Shown here: piece by piece, positions 27,839 to 39,600 of the stretch
How positions within the stretch are numbered: the stretch's first letter is position 1
Layout of the letters: the number at the start of each line of letters is the position of its first letter
DNA from: Lethocerus indicus
Lineage: Eukaryota > Arthropoda > Insecta > Hemiptera > Belostomatidae
Assembly (NCBI GenBank): GCA_019843655.1
Contig: JACDQD010000006.1
Coordinates: 3,402,034-3,466,033, forward strand
DNA: 64,000 nucleotides
Direction: 5' to 3'
The notes under the pieces: model-generated
The model's database searches: none
Told to the model about the DNA's origin: nothing
What the model saw: the letters and a program-made list of their open reading frames with translations, nothing else
Position numbers and translations under genes: made by a program

Positions 27839-28799
27839 TCTTCTTGTGTCAAAATTGCCATCTTTGGGTGGTTCCTTTTATCACGAAATACATGCGAAAA
27901 GAATACATACAGCAGTATAGCGAAATTAATAAATAAATAAAAATTTCATATGACGTATAAATTATCCACAACTCAATTCTATGTGCTGGATTAACTCTTA
28001 ATATTTTTAACACGCATTTTATAGTTTTATGCTGTTTTAAAATGAAATTATGAGTGGCGAAGTTTCGACTGGTATTATCGTAAGGCTCGAACAGCATTAG
28101 GTTCGCTTAATTGAATAATTTAAATTGTGCAACAAAGTTCGGGGGGAAAAGCAATTTTTGTCCACCTTTCCCAACACTCTGTAGAACTGAAATTTTCGGT
28201 ATACCATTAGCGCTAATGGTGAAGTTGGATCATGCCGAAAAGTTGAACCTTATTTCAGATAGTTCGGAGTCCAGTGAACTCTAGAAAATTGAAAAAAAAA
28301 TATAAAATATCAACTCTCAACTCTTTCAGATCAGTGGCATACATTGAACTTTATTATGCCTATAAAATTGAATTTTACACTTACTACTGTAGTGCTGTCG
28401 GCATCAATCGTGGCAAATATTGTGGGAAAGGAAATGGGAGACACCATATTATTTCTCAATTTTTTTTAAATAGAAACTGCAATTTATTTAAACTTGTCAA
28501 AAGCAAATAAGAATAAATTAAATATATATAGGGGAACAGCTACTTATTACAAATGGAGAGCCACCGAGTCAAAATATAAGAATCGAACACAAAGGTCCAA
28601 CTGGATATAAGTTACGATAATATTTACATCCGCTAAGCTTGGTAACTTGCATACTTAAACGTAGCATCCGAAATTAAGCTTCTACTTTTATTTTGTATAA
28701 ATACTCACGATATGTATAACGATGACTACATTATTGACCACTGTGATTGCTAGTATTCGTTTTGAGAAAAGATTAATTTGTGTGTGTCTATTTAAACTG

Positions 28800-29040
28800 G
28801 GAGGGTGGCTCGCCTGTCTACGAAGGGAGACTAGAGCCGGCGGCCAGACACGCTAGGAAGTGCGTGTCTGGTGCTAATAATAAAACTGTTAAGCCCTGGC
28901 CCTAGTATTGTTGCCTTAGTATTGTTGTGTGTTATTTGTTGTCTTCACTCGTTGGAATAGTGTACGGCGGAAGCTGGTTGGCGTATCGAACAAACTTGAG
29001 GGCATCCGGGGCGCCGAGGGGGTTGACGCACCCCTACCCG
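28800..29040 (+). other. GC-rich structured segment with hairpin and AATAAA
   Basis: CCAGACACGC (28844-28853) and GCGTGTCTGG (28862-28871) form a perfect 10-bp stem with an 8-base loop; AATAAA follows at 28879-28884. Flanking sequence is GC-rich (GAGCCGGCGGC, GGCATCCGGGGCGCC). It may be the 3' end or LTR of a retroelement, or a gene 3' end. I find no protein-coding part beside it. Confidence 0.35.
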
Positions 29041-29184
29041 ATATCTTTATCTGCTCGATTTATAGAGCTTCCATTTTTATTCCATTCATTCATAATTAAT
29101 TCGTTAATAAAAGAAAATTACTCGATCGAATTGTTTCGAACTGGGTATATATTTAGGCATTTGTTGGGAAACATTCAAAAATAT

Positions 29185-29452
29185 TTCGTGTGTTTCTGTC
29201 TCCTCTCGCTGGTTTTGTCTTTTGCTAGACCGGTTTCCGCCGTTCGCTATCTTCAGTAGCGGTGTTAGTCACTCTTGGTACTTTGAATGTTTTTTGGGTA
29301 TCCTCACTGCACTGTCACTGTCTCTTGTACTGTGGTGGTTTTCTGTTTGTCGTGTGTATATATATATATATATATATATGTGTGTCTTGTTATTGTGTTT
29401 TTGGGGGATGTTGTTTGTTTTATTTGGGTTGGGAGGAATTTTGTTCTTTTGA
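29185..29452 (+). mobile_element. One-sided TIR family fragment
   Basis: It carries CTGTCTCCTCTCGCTGGTTT, CTATCTTCAGTAGCGGTGTT, a (TA)n run at about 29357-29379, and GTGTTTTTGGGGGATGTTGT, in the same order as the 38439 copy. The second half, the array and the right TIR are absent. The small open frames here are element sequence, not genes. Confidence 0.65.
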
Positions 29453-29459
29453 ATATCTA

Positions 29460-30300
29460 ATTGGTGTTTCTACGAGTTACTACGTTAACAATTGTTGATA
29501 CTGTCTTATTTTTTCGTCAACGCGTACATGATTGCTGTTTAAGCTACTCGCGATACATATTTCTTACATCATCTTCAATATGTAATTGTTGAGTTTCTCA
29601 TGTTGTGTCGTTTCAAGGCTGTATTTAGATTTTGGCCGAATTTCGACCGGGCCTCCGATAGGAGGGGATTGATGACGATGATGATGATGATGGGCTTACA
29701 CGAGTCCCATTATAAACTGCTTCGTCCTCCTCCACTTTCCAGTCAAGTGCCTTCGGGGCTTTCATTATGAAAAGGCGACCGAAATTCGCAAAATTTCACG
29801 TTTTTTACACCCCCGGACACGTTTTTGACCTTAAATTTTTTCAAAGGTTTTAATGTCGTCCCCTTTGAGTAAAAAAGCCCATTCTTAGGCCTCGTTATAA
29901 ACTATGAATGAACAGATGAGAAAATCAACTGGCTCAATCTAATGTAAAATCCTAAATATTTCTGGGACAATATTCGTTTGGAATCTGTAACTGTTATCTG
30001 TCTGTGGTTAATACCGGGCGGTCGAAGTCAAATCCATGTGGTTTATTGTGAGTTGGGGCTGATAGAGGGAGGGGGTGGAGTTGTAATCCTTCCCAACTTG
30101 TGTACCTCCTCTCTTGCCCTTAGCGGCGGTGGTGGGGGTCCATTGTGTGCCCTTTTATGTAGGGCGGTTATCATCAAACTCCTCGACCGGGATTTGTCGG
30201 ATTTCAGTGGAAGGAGAGCGAGCGAGCGCACACTTCTCTCGGCCCGACAATAGATCCAGATTTCCACCCCCCCAGTGCCCCGAGCCAGTAAGTCGTCCAG
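29460..30300 (+). promoter_or_regulatory. AJM1: Region upstream of the first firm AJM1 exon
   Basis: Becomes GC-rich from about 30010. GAGCGAGCGAGCGCACAC at 30217-30234 followed by TTCTCTCGGCCCGACAATAG could be 5' UTR or a TATA-less promoter if transcription starts here; if the exon at 20123 is joined, it is intron ending in the acceptor at 30300. An in-frame TAA at 30289 separates the two models. Confidence 0.3.
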
Positions 30301-30330
30301 GGAGTTTTTATAGAACGCGTATCCGCCGCT

Positions 30331-30681
30331 ATGGGTATGTCGTGCAGCGCTGCCATGTCCGGCAAGCAGAAGAGGCGCTACAGCCGTGCCAACAGGTTGC
30401 TGGTGTTGGCAGCGTCCAGTGGCGGCGGGGGTGGCCTTAAGGGTTGCGACTTGGCCAGAGCGCCCCCTGTCAAGAGGCCGCCCTCGCCCTTGTCCTCGCC
30501 CCCCGTGTCGCCCGCCCCCGACCGACAGCCGTACGACGTTGACGAGGACGATGTCTTCGACGTCGCCTCTTTTGAAATAGTGCCCGTCGACAGGCCCGAA
30601 GAGGCCGCCGAGGCCTTCAGGGACCCGCAGACTCTTGTCGTCACCCTAGAACAAGTCGTGGCCCTGGCCGAAAAACTTCTG
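30331..30681 (+). CDS. AJM1: AJM1 coding exon 1 (or 2)
   Basis: Codes for residues 1-117: a basic stretch (KQKRRYSRANR), a Gly run, a Pro/Ser-rich part, then an acidic block (DVDEDDVFDVASFEIVP) and a helix-like end (EQVVALAEKLL). The donor is CTG|GTAAAT, phase 0. Upstream, an AG at 30299-30300 after a pyrimidine-rich stretch could be an acceptor; from 30301 the frame stays open and adds ten residues before the ATG. The exon is GC-rich compared with the AT-rich introns around it, which supports its being coding. Confidence 0.8.
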
Positions 30682-33600
30682 GTAAATATCAAATAGATCC
30701 CGTCCCGAAATTAATCCTCCTTTCGTGGATCCGATACACGTCTCGATGCGAGTGAATCAAGTTATAATAATTGTCTTCTCTCTCTGGTTTGGTATTTCCT
30801 TTATGGTGTCTATCAGACGGTGGTCTGCCACGTGGTATGCTTGTGTGGGACATACTACGGTCTAGCTAAATTAAACTACGGTATAAACAATCCGTTTATT
30901 ACTACAGTACTTTCGAGCTTCTGTCATCTCCATTGATTTTATAGACCGGTTTCGTCTGCTTGACATTCTCATTAGAATTGTATATATAATAATAATATAG
31001 TAAATTTTTTTGGCATTAGGATACCCTGAACTAAATAGCCTCGAACATTTATATTTAGAATTTTTACGTTACCGTGGCTTATAGGGGTTTTTTACTTTAC
31101 ATTTTTTTGTTATAGCTTCCATTGTGTATTGGAGAGGGCGGTGCGATCGATGCTACTGACGTAGCGCCATTAGACTAATCAGTTTGGTTTCAGATGTCCT
31201 TCATGGCTAGTACAGGCCCGCGTTAATGTTATCGCCGCCATGACTTTAACATGGATTTCATCGCAATTTAATTACTGTAATAGCGTGTAAAGGAATGCAA
31301 CTGAACTAGTACAGTCCTAACGGGGGGAATTACTTTCTTCCTAGAGAATTCCGAATTAACATTTTAATTAAACGTTGAAATCTAGTTATTACTTATAATA
31401 ACGTTAATCGCATTTAAGTTTAATCGACGAAGCATTAAAGTCACTGTATTGAACTGGGGGTAAAAATTATCGAGTATAAAACAAACACCAGAAAAACGAA
31501 TGTGACACAATTTTCTACTGAATAATATTTAAAAAGGTTAATATTTAAATTTTGTCTACAACTTCTGTTTTTAAGGAATTAAAATTAGGATTTTCTCATA
31601 ATGTCAGAGATACTTTACCATGTTGAGAGTCTCGCTCTGTATTCAGCTAAAAATCAGTTTCTCATTTCCTATAAGTAAAAGTTACTGTATGTAATATCCC
31701 ACCATATTTTGAATATTGGAAAACGACGTGATTTGTGTAACACCCACGAGATGCCGCCATTATTCATAACTGCAGTTAACTCTCCAAAAGTTTACTCGGT
31801 TGTCCGATGCAGTGCGTCCCAATCGCCCCACAGTTCGTTATTTGCAGATTACGTTAATGTGTCGTCGTATCAACAACAGATTTCTTTAAAGCAAGTCCCC
31901 TTCTATTGTTAAAGTATTCTTAACAAAGTAAGTTGTTGATAACATTTTTGTTTTCAGTTTTGTTTGGACCATGTAGATTTTATGGTTGTAACGAACAGGG
32001 CCTGCGTTAGTCGGGAAAGGGGGAATCGTCGAACATTTTTGTTAGATTTTACCAAAAGAGAATAATGCAGACGCGTTATCCACCGCCTCGTTATAAACTT
32101 GGTTGGAGTTTATTCTGTCTGTATAAAGAAAAACCTGTCTCACTGTTAAAGACTCGGTTCGAACTTTTGGCGCCCGTGCCAAAATCCGTGGCTGAGGCTT
32201 TGCTCGTAGTCTGAAGACAGGGACAAACCTCTTCATCCCCTCCCTGTGCGGATTTTAGCATTTCGCAGTATTGTTAAAACAGGGCGGTTTTATTATTTAC
32301 CGGGGTTGGACAGAGTGTATCGTGGAGGTTGGCCCGGTTCCAAAGTGAGGAATGAACAGAAAAAAATAACTCCGCAGTCGACCGAGAACGTGGCCGGGAG
32401 AAATTTATTGTTGGTTTTAAGGACTTTTTGACAATTCCTTAAAGTTTAAGCGGGCTTAAATTTTTACTACGACATAAATCATTTGCAGTCCGGGATTATA
32501 TACATTCGTTATTTGTCAGTATCTCAATTTTCTTATTTCATACAGCATTCGACCAATCTCAAGAGTGATGATTGATGTTACTAATCCTATATCGGTTGGT
32601 GCAAACAATCCCAAAAAGTTGGGCGGTGGAATGTTTTCAAACATATATAATACAAAGAATACAAAACGAATTATTTCTTTAGATAGCGTGTTAGTATTCC
32701 TGATGCACCTTGTTTGGTTGAACAGAAACGTTTCGCGAGCTTTATGTTCGCTTCTCACAATAAATGGTCGTTCGAGAGTTGAAATGTATTGTCATTTGTG
32801 AAACAAGGTACAAGTAGCGTCAGAACAACGGGGGGCACGTGTAATAATGGGCGAGAGTAAGAGCTGTCTTCAGAAAACGTGTACAAGGAACTTATCTTGC
32901 GGCTGTTTCGAACGGAACTTTGCCTCGTCCACTTCTGGATGGTTTTCGATCGCTCGACACCAGATTTCGATATTGTCTACAAATACTATAGGACGAGATT
33001 GCAATTCTTGATGTGAAATTGGGCTGATATTGCAGGAAGGAACTTTCGATTAAAGTTACTCTTTTTTTCTCAGTAATCATCAAATTTAATATGCACTTGT
33101 CGTTCTTCAAAATCTCGCAATAAAACGTACAAATATCAGCTTTTTCCAACGGTCGTGTTTTATACTGGCAGATAAGTGCATTATGTTCAGATTTCATAAA
33201 TGATAAGTTTATACGCTGATTAGTGTAGACTTATTTTATTCTTTTTGACAAAAGAATTGAATTTGACAATTGAAGTTGAATTTCTATTTCTATTTATATC
33301 CTGTTTATAATATTCATCTTTACTGTTTCTCAAATTATCCCAACTAATCTAAGTATTACTCAGTTGTATGTTTTCTGGGAACTTTAGTTTCAATATTTAT
33401 TCTTTATATTATCTCTAATCGTTACTTCTGTATTTCTAACAGCGTTGGATAAACTATTAACAACGCTGCTAATATTAAATGTTTTCCCCGAAGCGAGAGC
33501 GGTTCACTGTTCACCAGAATCGTACTAATCGACATGAAATTGCTAATTCAGTAGTCAATATTTCTGTTTTAAATTTCAAATGCGCCCGCATCGGATTACC

Positions 33601-36600
33601 ACTGAAATTTGTTTTCATATCTGTATTGGAATGAATCGTATTTTGCTGTAGTATGTATATTAAGATATCGTGGAATCTCGTTGCGATTACTTATAATAAA
33701 GATGACATATCGCCTACGCGATTTGCGATTTATGGGAAGTGGCAGAGAATGATTCACCGGCCAGTGGCAAAGTCCAAAACCGTAAGATCGATATTACTAA
33801 TTAGTCCGTATTAAAAACAATTTAATTATTTCTGTTTGCTTTTCTCTTTTTGCATTTTCTTTCACTGTAACACTCTAACATGGAGCCATTTATTTTTTTT
33901 ATCAGCTGTGATTCTTTTGAAATATTTATATATTATCTGCCAGATAAATATTATTTTATTTATCTGCCTTGATTCGATCACTCGATTTGGTCTCTTATTA
34001 CACTACAATGGTTTCCGCTTCTCCCCATTTTCAGTAGCATTCCGTAAGTAGAAACAGAGAGTTGCGAGTGTGTTAATAGTTCAACACCTGGATCCTTTAA
34101 CAATTTTGTTCCATTTTATGGTTTTTACTGTCAAATTAGTAAACCGTCTAAACATTTATTTCTATTGCTGTAATGCCCATCTCGAGTTTATTTCAGAGCC
34201 AATGCAACTGTCTACGGATTTATATTCAGTTTGAACTGAATAAATAAATCTGTAAGATTCCATCTGAAAGTCCACTCTAATCAAAAACGGGCATGAAAAT
34301 AGGCATCTGTCCAACAGAAATTCATTGATCGAAAGGTCGGCTGGCCTATTTAAATTCAGGAAAACGGCCATTTGCGTATTATTAATAATGAGAGAATTTC
34401 TTTTGTATGAACGGCAAGGATTGGAGAGTATTTATTTGTTGTTGTCTTAATCAAAATCCTATTAACGGAACGCTACTGAAGATGGTGTGAAACTGAATCC
34501 GGTTTAGCGTAAGAGCGGATCGGCGAGTGGAGTTAGATGATGTTAGTTTGATCGAGTGAACTTCGTGTATTCGCATACTAAGACAGCTATTAGTATTAGT
34601 ATTCAATACACGTGATTGATGCATCCCAGTGATAATTAAAACGCCACTTCACTTATTTATATTTACTAATACCAATTATCTTAATTGTATTTATTTTGGG
34701 ATTAATCGTTCTTCGAATGCAAGTATTATAACAGATTAACGACAAATTGTTATTTATGATCAATAAAATTTTTATATCCCTTATTATACAACTAGGGGAA
34801 ATTGTTTTCTGTCGTGTTTTCCTCACATATTTAACAATACAGAAATTGATTTGTTTGTTATCCGGTTGTAATTCTTCTCTGGTGTTGACTGTTTTGTAAT
34901 TGTAATAGGTCCATTATAATGTTTCCTTGTTGTGCATGTCTAACCCGTTTCTAGAAATTGAACGATTAACGGCATTCTCAAGGGTGTCAATTATCAGTTT
35001 AACACTTTCTTATTTGGAAATATTAACCAACTGCTTTCTAGAATTACTTTCAGGTTTTATATATTCTCGGTCCGTTACCGGTGGACTCATCGGAATTACT
35101 GTTTGCTGTATATTATCTTATTGTCTGTTCGCTTCTACAAATTTGAATTTGAAAAAATGTTGAGCGCCGTAGATTTCGCGTTCTTCTGTCTCCTCTCGCC
35201 GGTCTTCAGTAGCGCTTTGAGTCACTACTCTGACTCTCGGACAATAATACACTGTCCTGAGGAGATAGTGTAAGTGAAATATGCCGCCGAAGATGGCGAG
35301 CAAAAGACAGAAATCTACCAAAAGAATGTGGAGTGTAGGACTTTAAATCTATAAGCTAGTTTTGTCTAGAAAATTAAATTTTCTCTGTTCTTCGGCTCAA
35401 CACGAGCTATTCGCCCTCTGTTCATAGCGGGCTTCAATACCAGTTGATTCGATGCCAAGTACAAACTTATTTTCTAGTCTAACTCAATCAACTTTATCGC
35501 ATATTTCCTTTTACCCGTTAAGCCCGCAATGAAAAGTGTTAAAGCGTGTGATAACAGGCTGTATATTGGGATTGATGAAGTTGGGATGTCTTGTCACTGG
35601 GCGCGTGCATATATGCGCGTTGTATAAGTGCAGTCATGTAGTGCGCATCTGTGCCGTATGATGTAGTGTTAAGCAATTTGCCGCCGGCTAAAACATAGAT
35701 AATGAGGGTGGGAGGAGAAGGGGGGACGTGTGTGGTGAGAGAGAGGGGCGGGGGTGGAGGGGTGGAGGGGTTGGCCCTCTCTGACCGCTCACTCCTTTCA
35801 GTAGTTGGCTCCCTTACACGTTGACACCACCTTATCAATTTCAACTCGCTCCGTTCCTCGTTCTTTCGAAAGGTTATCACCAACAAAGTTCTAATAAAGA
35901 GAGATCAGTTTAAAATTTACTTTGTGCCGGTCTAGAATCGGGGTATGAGCCTGCCGATAATGTATTATTCAATGCAGCCGTCGATTGAAGAAGAAGAGGT
36001 AACAGTTTTCGTACGCATTTCAGAAAATAGTGGATGTCAAACAATGTCCATTTCGTAACTTGTTTCAAACAGTAATATATAACACAGAACATAATACATG
36101 ACAACATGCGATCACAGGTACGTTTAGGGTAACGATAAATTTTAACACAGTCCCTGCCAATATTTTGCCTCCGCCGGTTCCGGCCGTTCGCCAACATCGG
36201 AAACGCCCTGAGAAATTACAGAAGTTTGGACAAGTTTTTTCACAGCCTAATAATAACGGAAAGAATTGAAATTGAAACACATAGACACAAAGTGATCAGA
36301 GCCTACTGAAGATGGCGAAACGCCAAAATCTAACCGGGCGAAGAGTTCAGTTCCAGTTTTTCGTTCTGATTCTACTACTAAATTTTTCCGCGCCTTGCAT
36401 TTTTCCGACGTTCCGAACTTACTACCCACCACATTGAAGCATGACTTATTTGTTTAAATATTAATTGCAATAATTCGTAATAATTCCCGTATTTCGAGTT
36501 CGCGGATGCGCTCCCATTGCGCGCCCATTGGGAAACTGGACTGGAGTCTGAGTCATAAATTTGAATTTCAAATATCGTCGGTCGTTTTTCCCGTATTTTC

Positions 36601-39600
36601 CTCTACTCTCTAACGCCTACCGAGCGCAAACCAAGTTTATGACACTTTGAGGTTCGTGACTTTTCGTCTCCATCTTTTCCAACACATCTTCCAAAGTTTC
36701 ATACAATCCTAATTACGGACTTATTGAATCTCGAATTTAATATTGGTTTTATAATATTTTTTATTATTTTTATTTTGGAAATGTCAATCGTGTTGATATC
36801 CATATCCTCTTGTTGCCTGGGCTAGATAGATTTCCGCTGCTACTTCATCGCCAGTAGGATTTTGTTATATTATAGTTTCTTTGTCAAGAATTTCATTCGC
36901 GGTGTCTTTATCTTATCAGCCGAAACTTGTACTTTAAGGAGTTTGAATTAAAAACAGATTAATTTTAATTAGTAATTAAAATTCTTTATTAAATTTAAAT
37001 TAAATTGCAATTCTATCGTGAAAATGGCATTATCAGTTACGCAAACAGCGTCGTAGGATTACCATTCTTGACGTGTGATGTCATTTCCCAATTTTTTTTT
37101 GTTTAGCGTCGATAAGAATATGTTATCAGTTTAACTATCAGGATATTTGTGTATCCTGGTGTAACATATAAATGTGGCACGACCCTCCTTTCAGATTCAT
37201 TTGGAAAGCACTTATTAATGTCAATCTATTGGCTCTTTCGGTTTCGAAACTATTTTCTTCGATTTTTCAACCGAACCTAACCCAACCCAACCACTGTTGA
37301 CGCGATGTTTGGGACGAATACGGGAATATTTTTGAAATCCGAATCATTTTCGTTCCTCTCAACTCGCTATCTGAGAGGAGGCATTATTGAGAGCAAACTA
37401 CCACAAATGCCGCCAAGAAAGGAGAATGGACTAAAAAAAATAAGTAGTAGTAATTGAGTTTATCTCAGTTCTTATTAGCCCGTTTACTTGGTCCAGAATG
37501 TTCCCTTAGAAGTCTGTTAATACTGGAACTGCGTCGTCAGCCGGTGTTCTAACACAGCCAGCGTAAATCGCCTCGCTTTTAATAGTTTAAAAAGCCGTTT
37601 GTCCGCAATAACAGTCAGCCGCCCTTCTGGGTAGTAAGAATTAAGAGCAGTGGATGGTAGTAACAGATGGAACTGTAGTTAGGTTTGTTGGAGTTCCTAT
37701 TTTTTTTCGGTCCACTCGCCCCCATCCGTTAATCGGTCCCGTCTATATTTAGTGGGGAGACCGGGAGGAAACAGTTAATACTTACTTACTTCTCGGTCCG
37801 AGAACGTCTCATCACTCTGTTTCTTTTTCCCCATTCAGGAAATCCATTCTCTCTATTTTCTCCCTGGGTTCCATTATTTTTATCACTCGGTTTCACTAGA
37901 CACTGTAATCGCTCCCTGCTCTGCACCATGGCCTATATATACATCCTAGTAGATCGAAACAGTTTTGTTTTGGATTGATAGTCACTCTTTAAATCTCTGT
38001 AGGATTCGGCCGCCGGCGAGTTCGGACAGGATAGCGCCCAACCTTGAGAAATACCTTAAGAAGTTGAAGAACTTGCGATTCGGATTTTCAACACGGTTGG
38101 AACATGGTTGGTTGGCAAGCTCTTCCGAGCGAAGCACCCCCAACCCTCTGCATAATTGACACACGGTTGACACCCTTTTGTTGACGCTAAAGCCTTAATG
38201 TTCTAATCCGTTTGCACCTTTTGAGTCGTTAGAAATTCATCTCTCTGTTGTCTCTGCTTAATATTAATTTTGTTAGTTAATCTGTAAGTATATTAAACTA
38301 GTCATTTGAATCAACATCAAAAACACGTAATACGAATGCGTGATTAATACATTAACATATTTAATACATTTTTATTGTTATTCCAAAGTTTAAAAATCTG
38401 GAATTCTTAGGAATAAGAAAATAATTCAATTTAACATAACTGTTTTGTGGTCTGCGAGGGGTTGGAATAGTGTAGATTTCGGTGTGTTTCTGTCTCCTCT
38501 CGCTGGTTTGGTCTTTTGCTAGACAGGTATCGGTTGCTCGCCATCCTCAGTAGCGGTGTTAGTCACTTTTGGCACTTTGGATGTTTTTTGGGCATCCTCA
38601 CTGCACTGTCACTGTGGTGTTTGTCTGTTGGTCGTGTGTATATATATATGTGTCTTGTTATTGTGTTTTTGGGGGATGTTGTTTGTCTTATTTGGGTTTG
38701 GAGGGATTTTGTTAATCGGCCTAAGTCTTTGTCTGACTATCGGTCAAATATATATTTGATCACACAACTGGTCACAACTTTTAGGCTCTGACTTCCAAAT
38801 ATATGACAGGAAACACATCTAGTACTGTGTATTTGCGAGCATAAAAATGTTCCTGTTGATGCAAAATTTATTGAAAAAAGTTTGTTTTCAGTAATCTAGT
38901 TAATTGGTGCAAGTGCACTCAGGGGGCGCTAGTTTATCGGTGCAAGTGAACGAAACGAACTTTAGTTAAGTACATTTCCGCACCACGCTCAAGGGGGCGC
39001 TAGTTTATCGGTACAAGTGAACGAAACGAACTTTAGTTAAGTACATTTCTGCACCACCCTCAGGGGGCGCTAGTTTATCGGTGCATGTGAACACAACGAT
39101 CTTTAGTTAAGTACATTTCCGCACCACGCTCAGGGGGCGCTAGTTTATCGGTACAAGTGAACCAAACGAACTTTAGTTAAATACATCTCCGCACCACCCT
39201 CAGGGGGCGCTAGTTTATCGGTACAAGTGAACCAAACGAACTTTAGTTAAGTACATTTCCGCACCACCCTCAGGGGGCGCTAGTTTATCGATGAAAGTGC
39301 ATCCAACGAACTTTAGTTAAGTACATTTCCGCACCACCCTCAGGGGGCGCTAGTTTATCGGTGCATGTGAACACAACGATCTTTAGTTAAGTACATTTCC
39401 GCACCATCCTCAGGGGGCGCTAGTTTATCGATGAAAGTGCATCCAACGAACTTTATTTAAGTTCATTTCAGGGGGGCTCTAGTTTATTGAAAAATGGTCT
39501 AGCGAAAGACCAAACCAGCGAGAGGAGACAGAAACACGCGAAATCCACAGTCACGTCAATCACATCTAATCACGTTATTTCGTCACAGGTTTTTTTTTGT

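Noticed and set aside
32150..32175. GGTTCGAAC, like the T-loop of a tRNA
   Set aside because: No acceptor stem or anticodon arm could be built around it.
38905..39484. CRISPR-like array
   Set aside because: Whole 70-bp units repeat with no unique spacers, and the DNA is clearly eukaryotic; it is a minisatellite.
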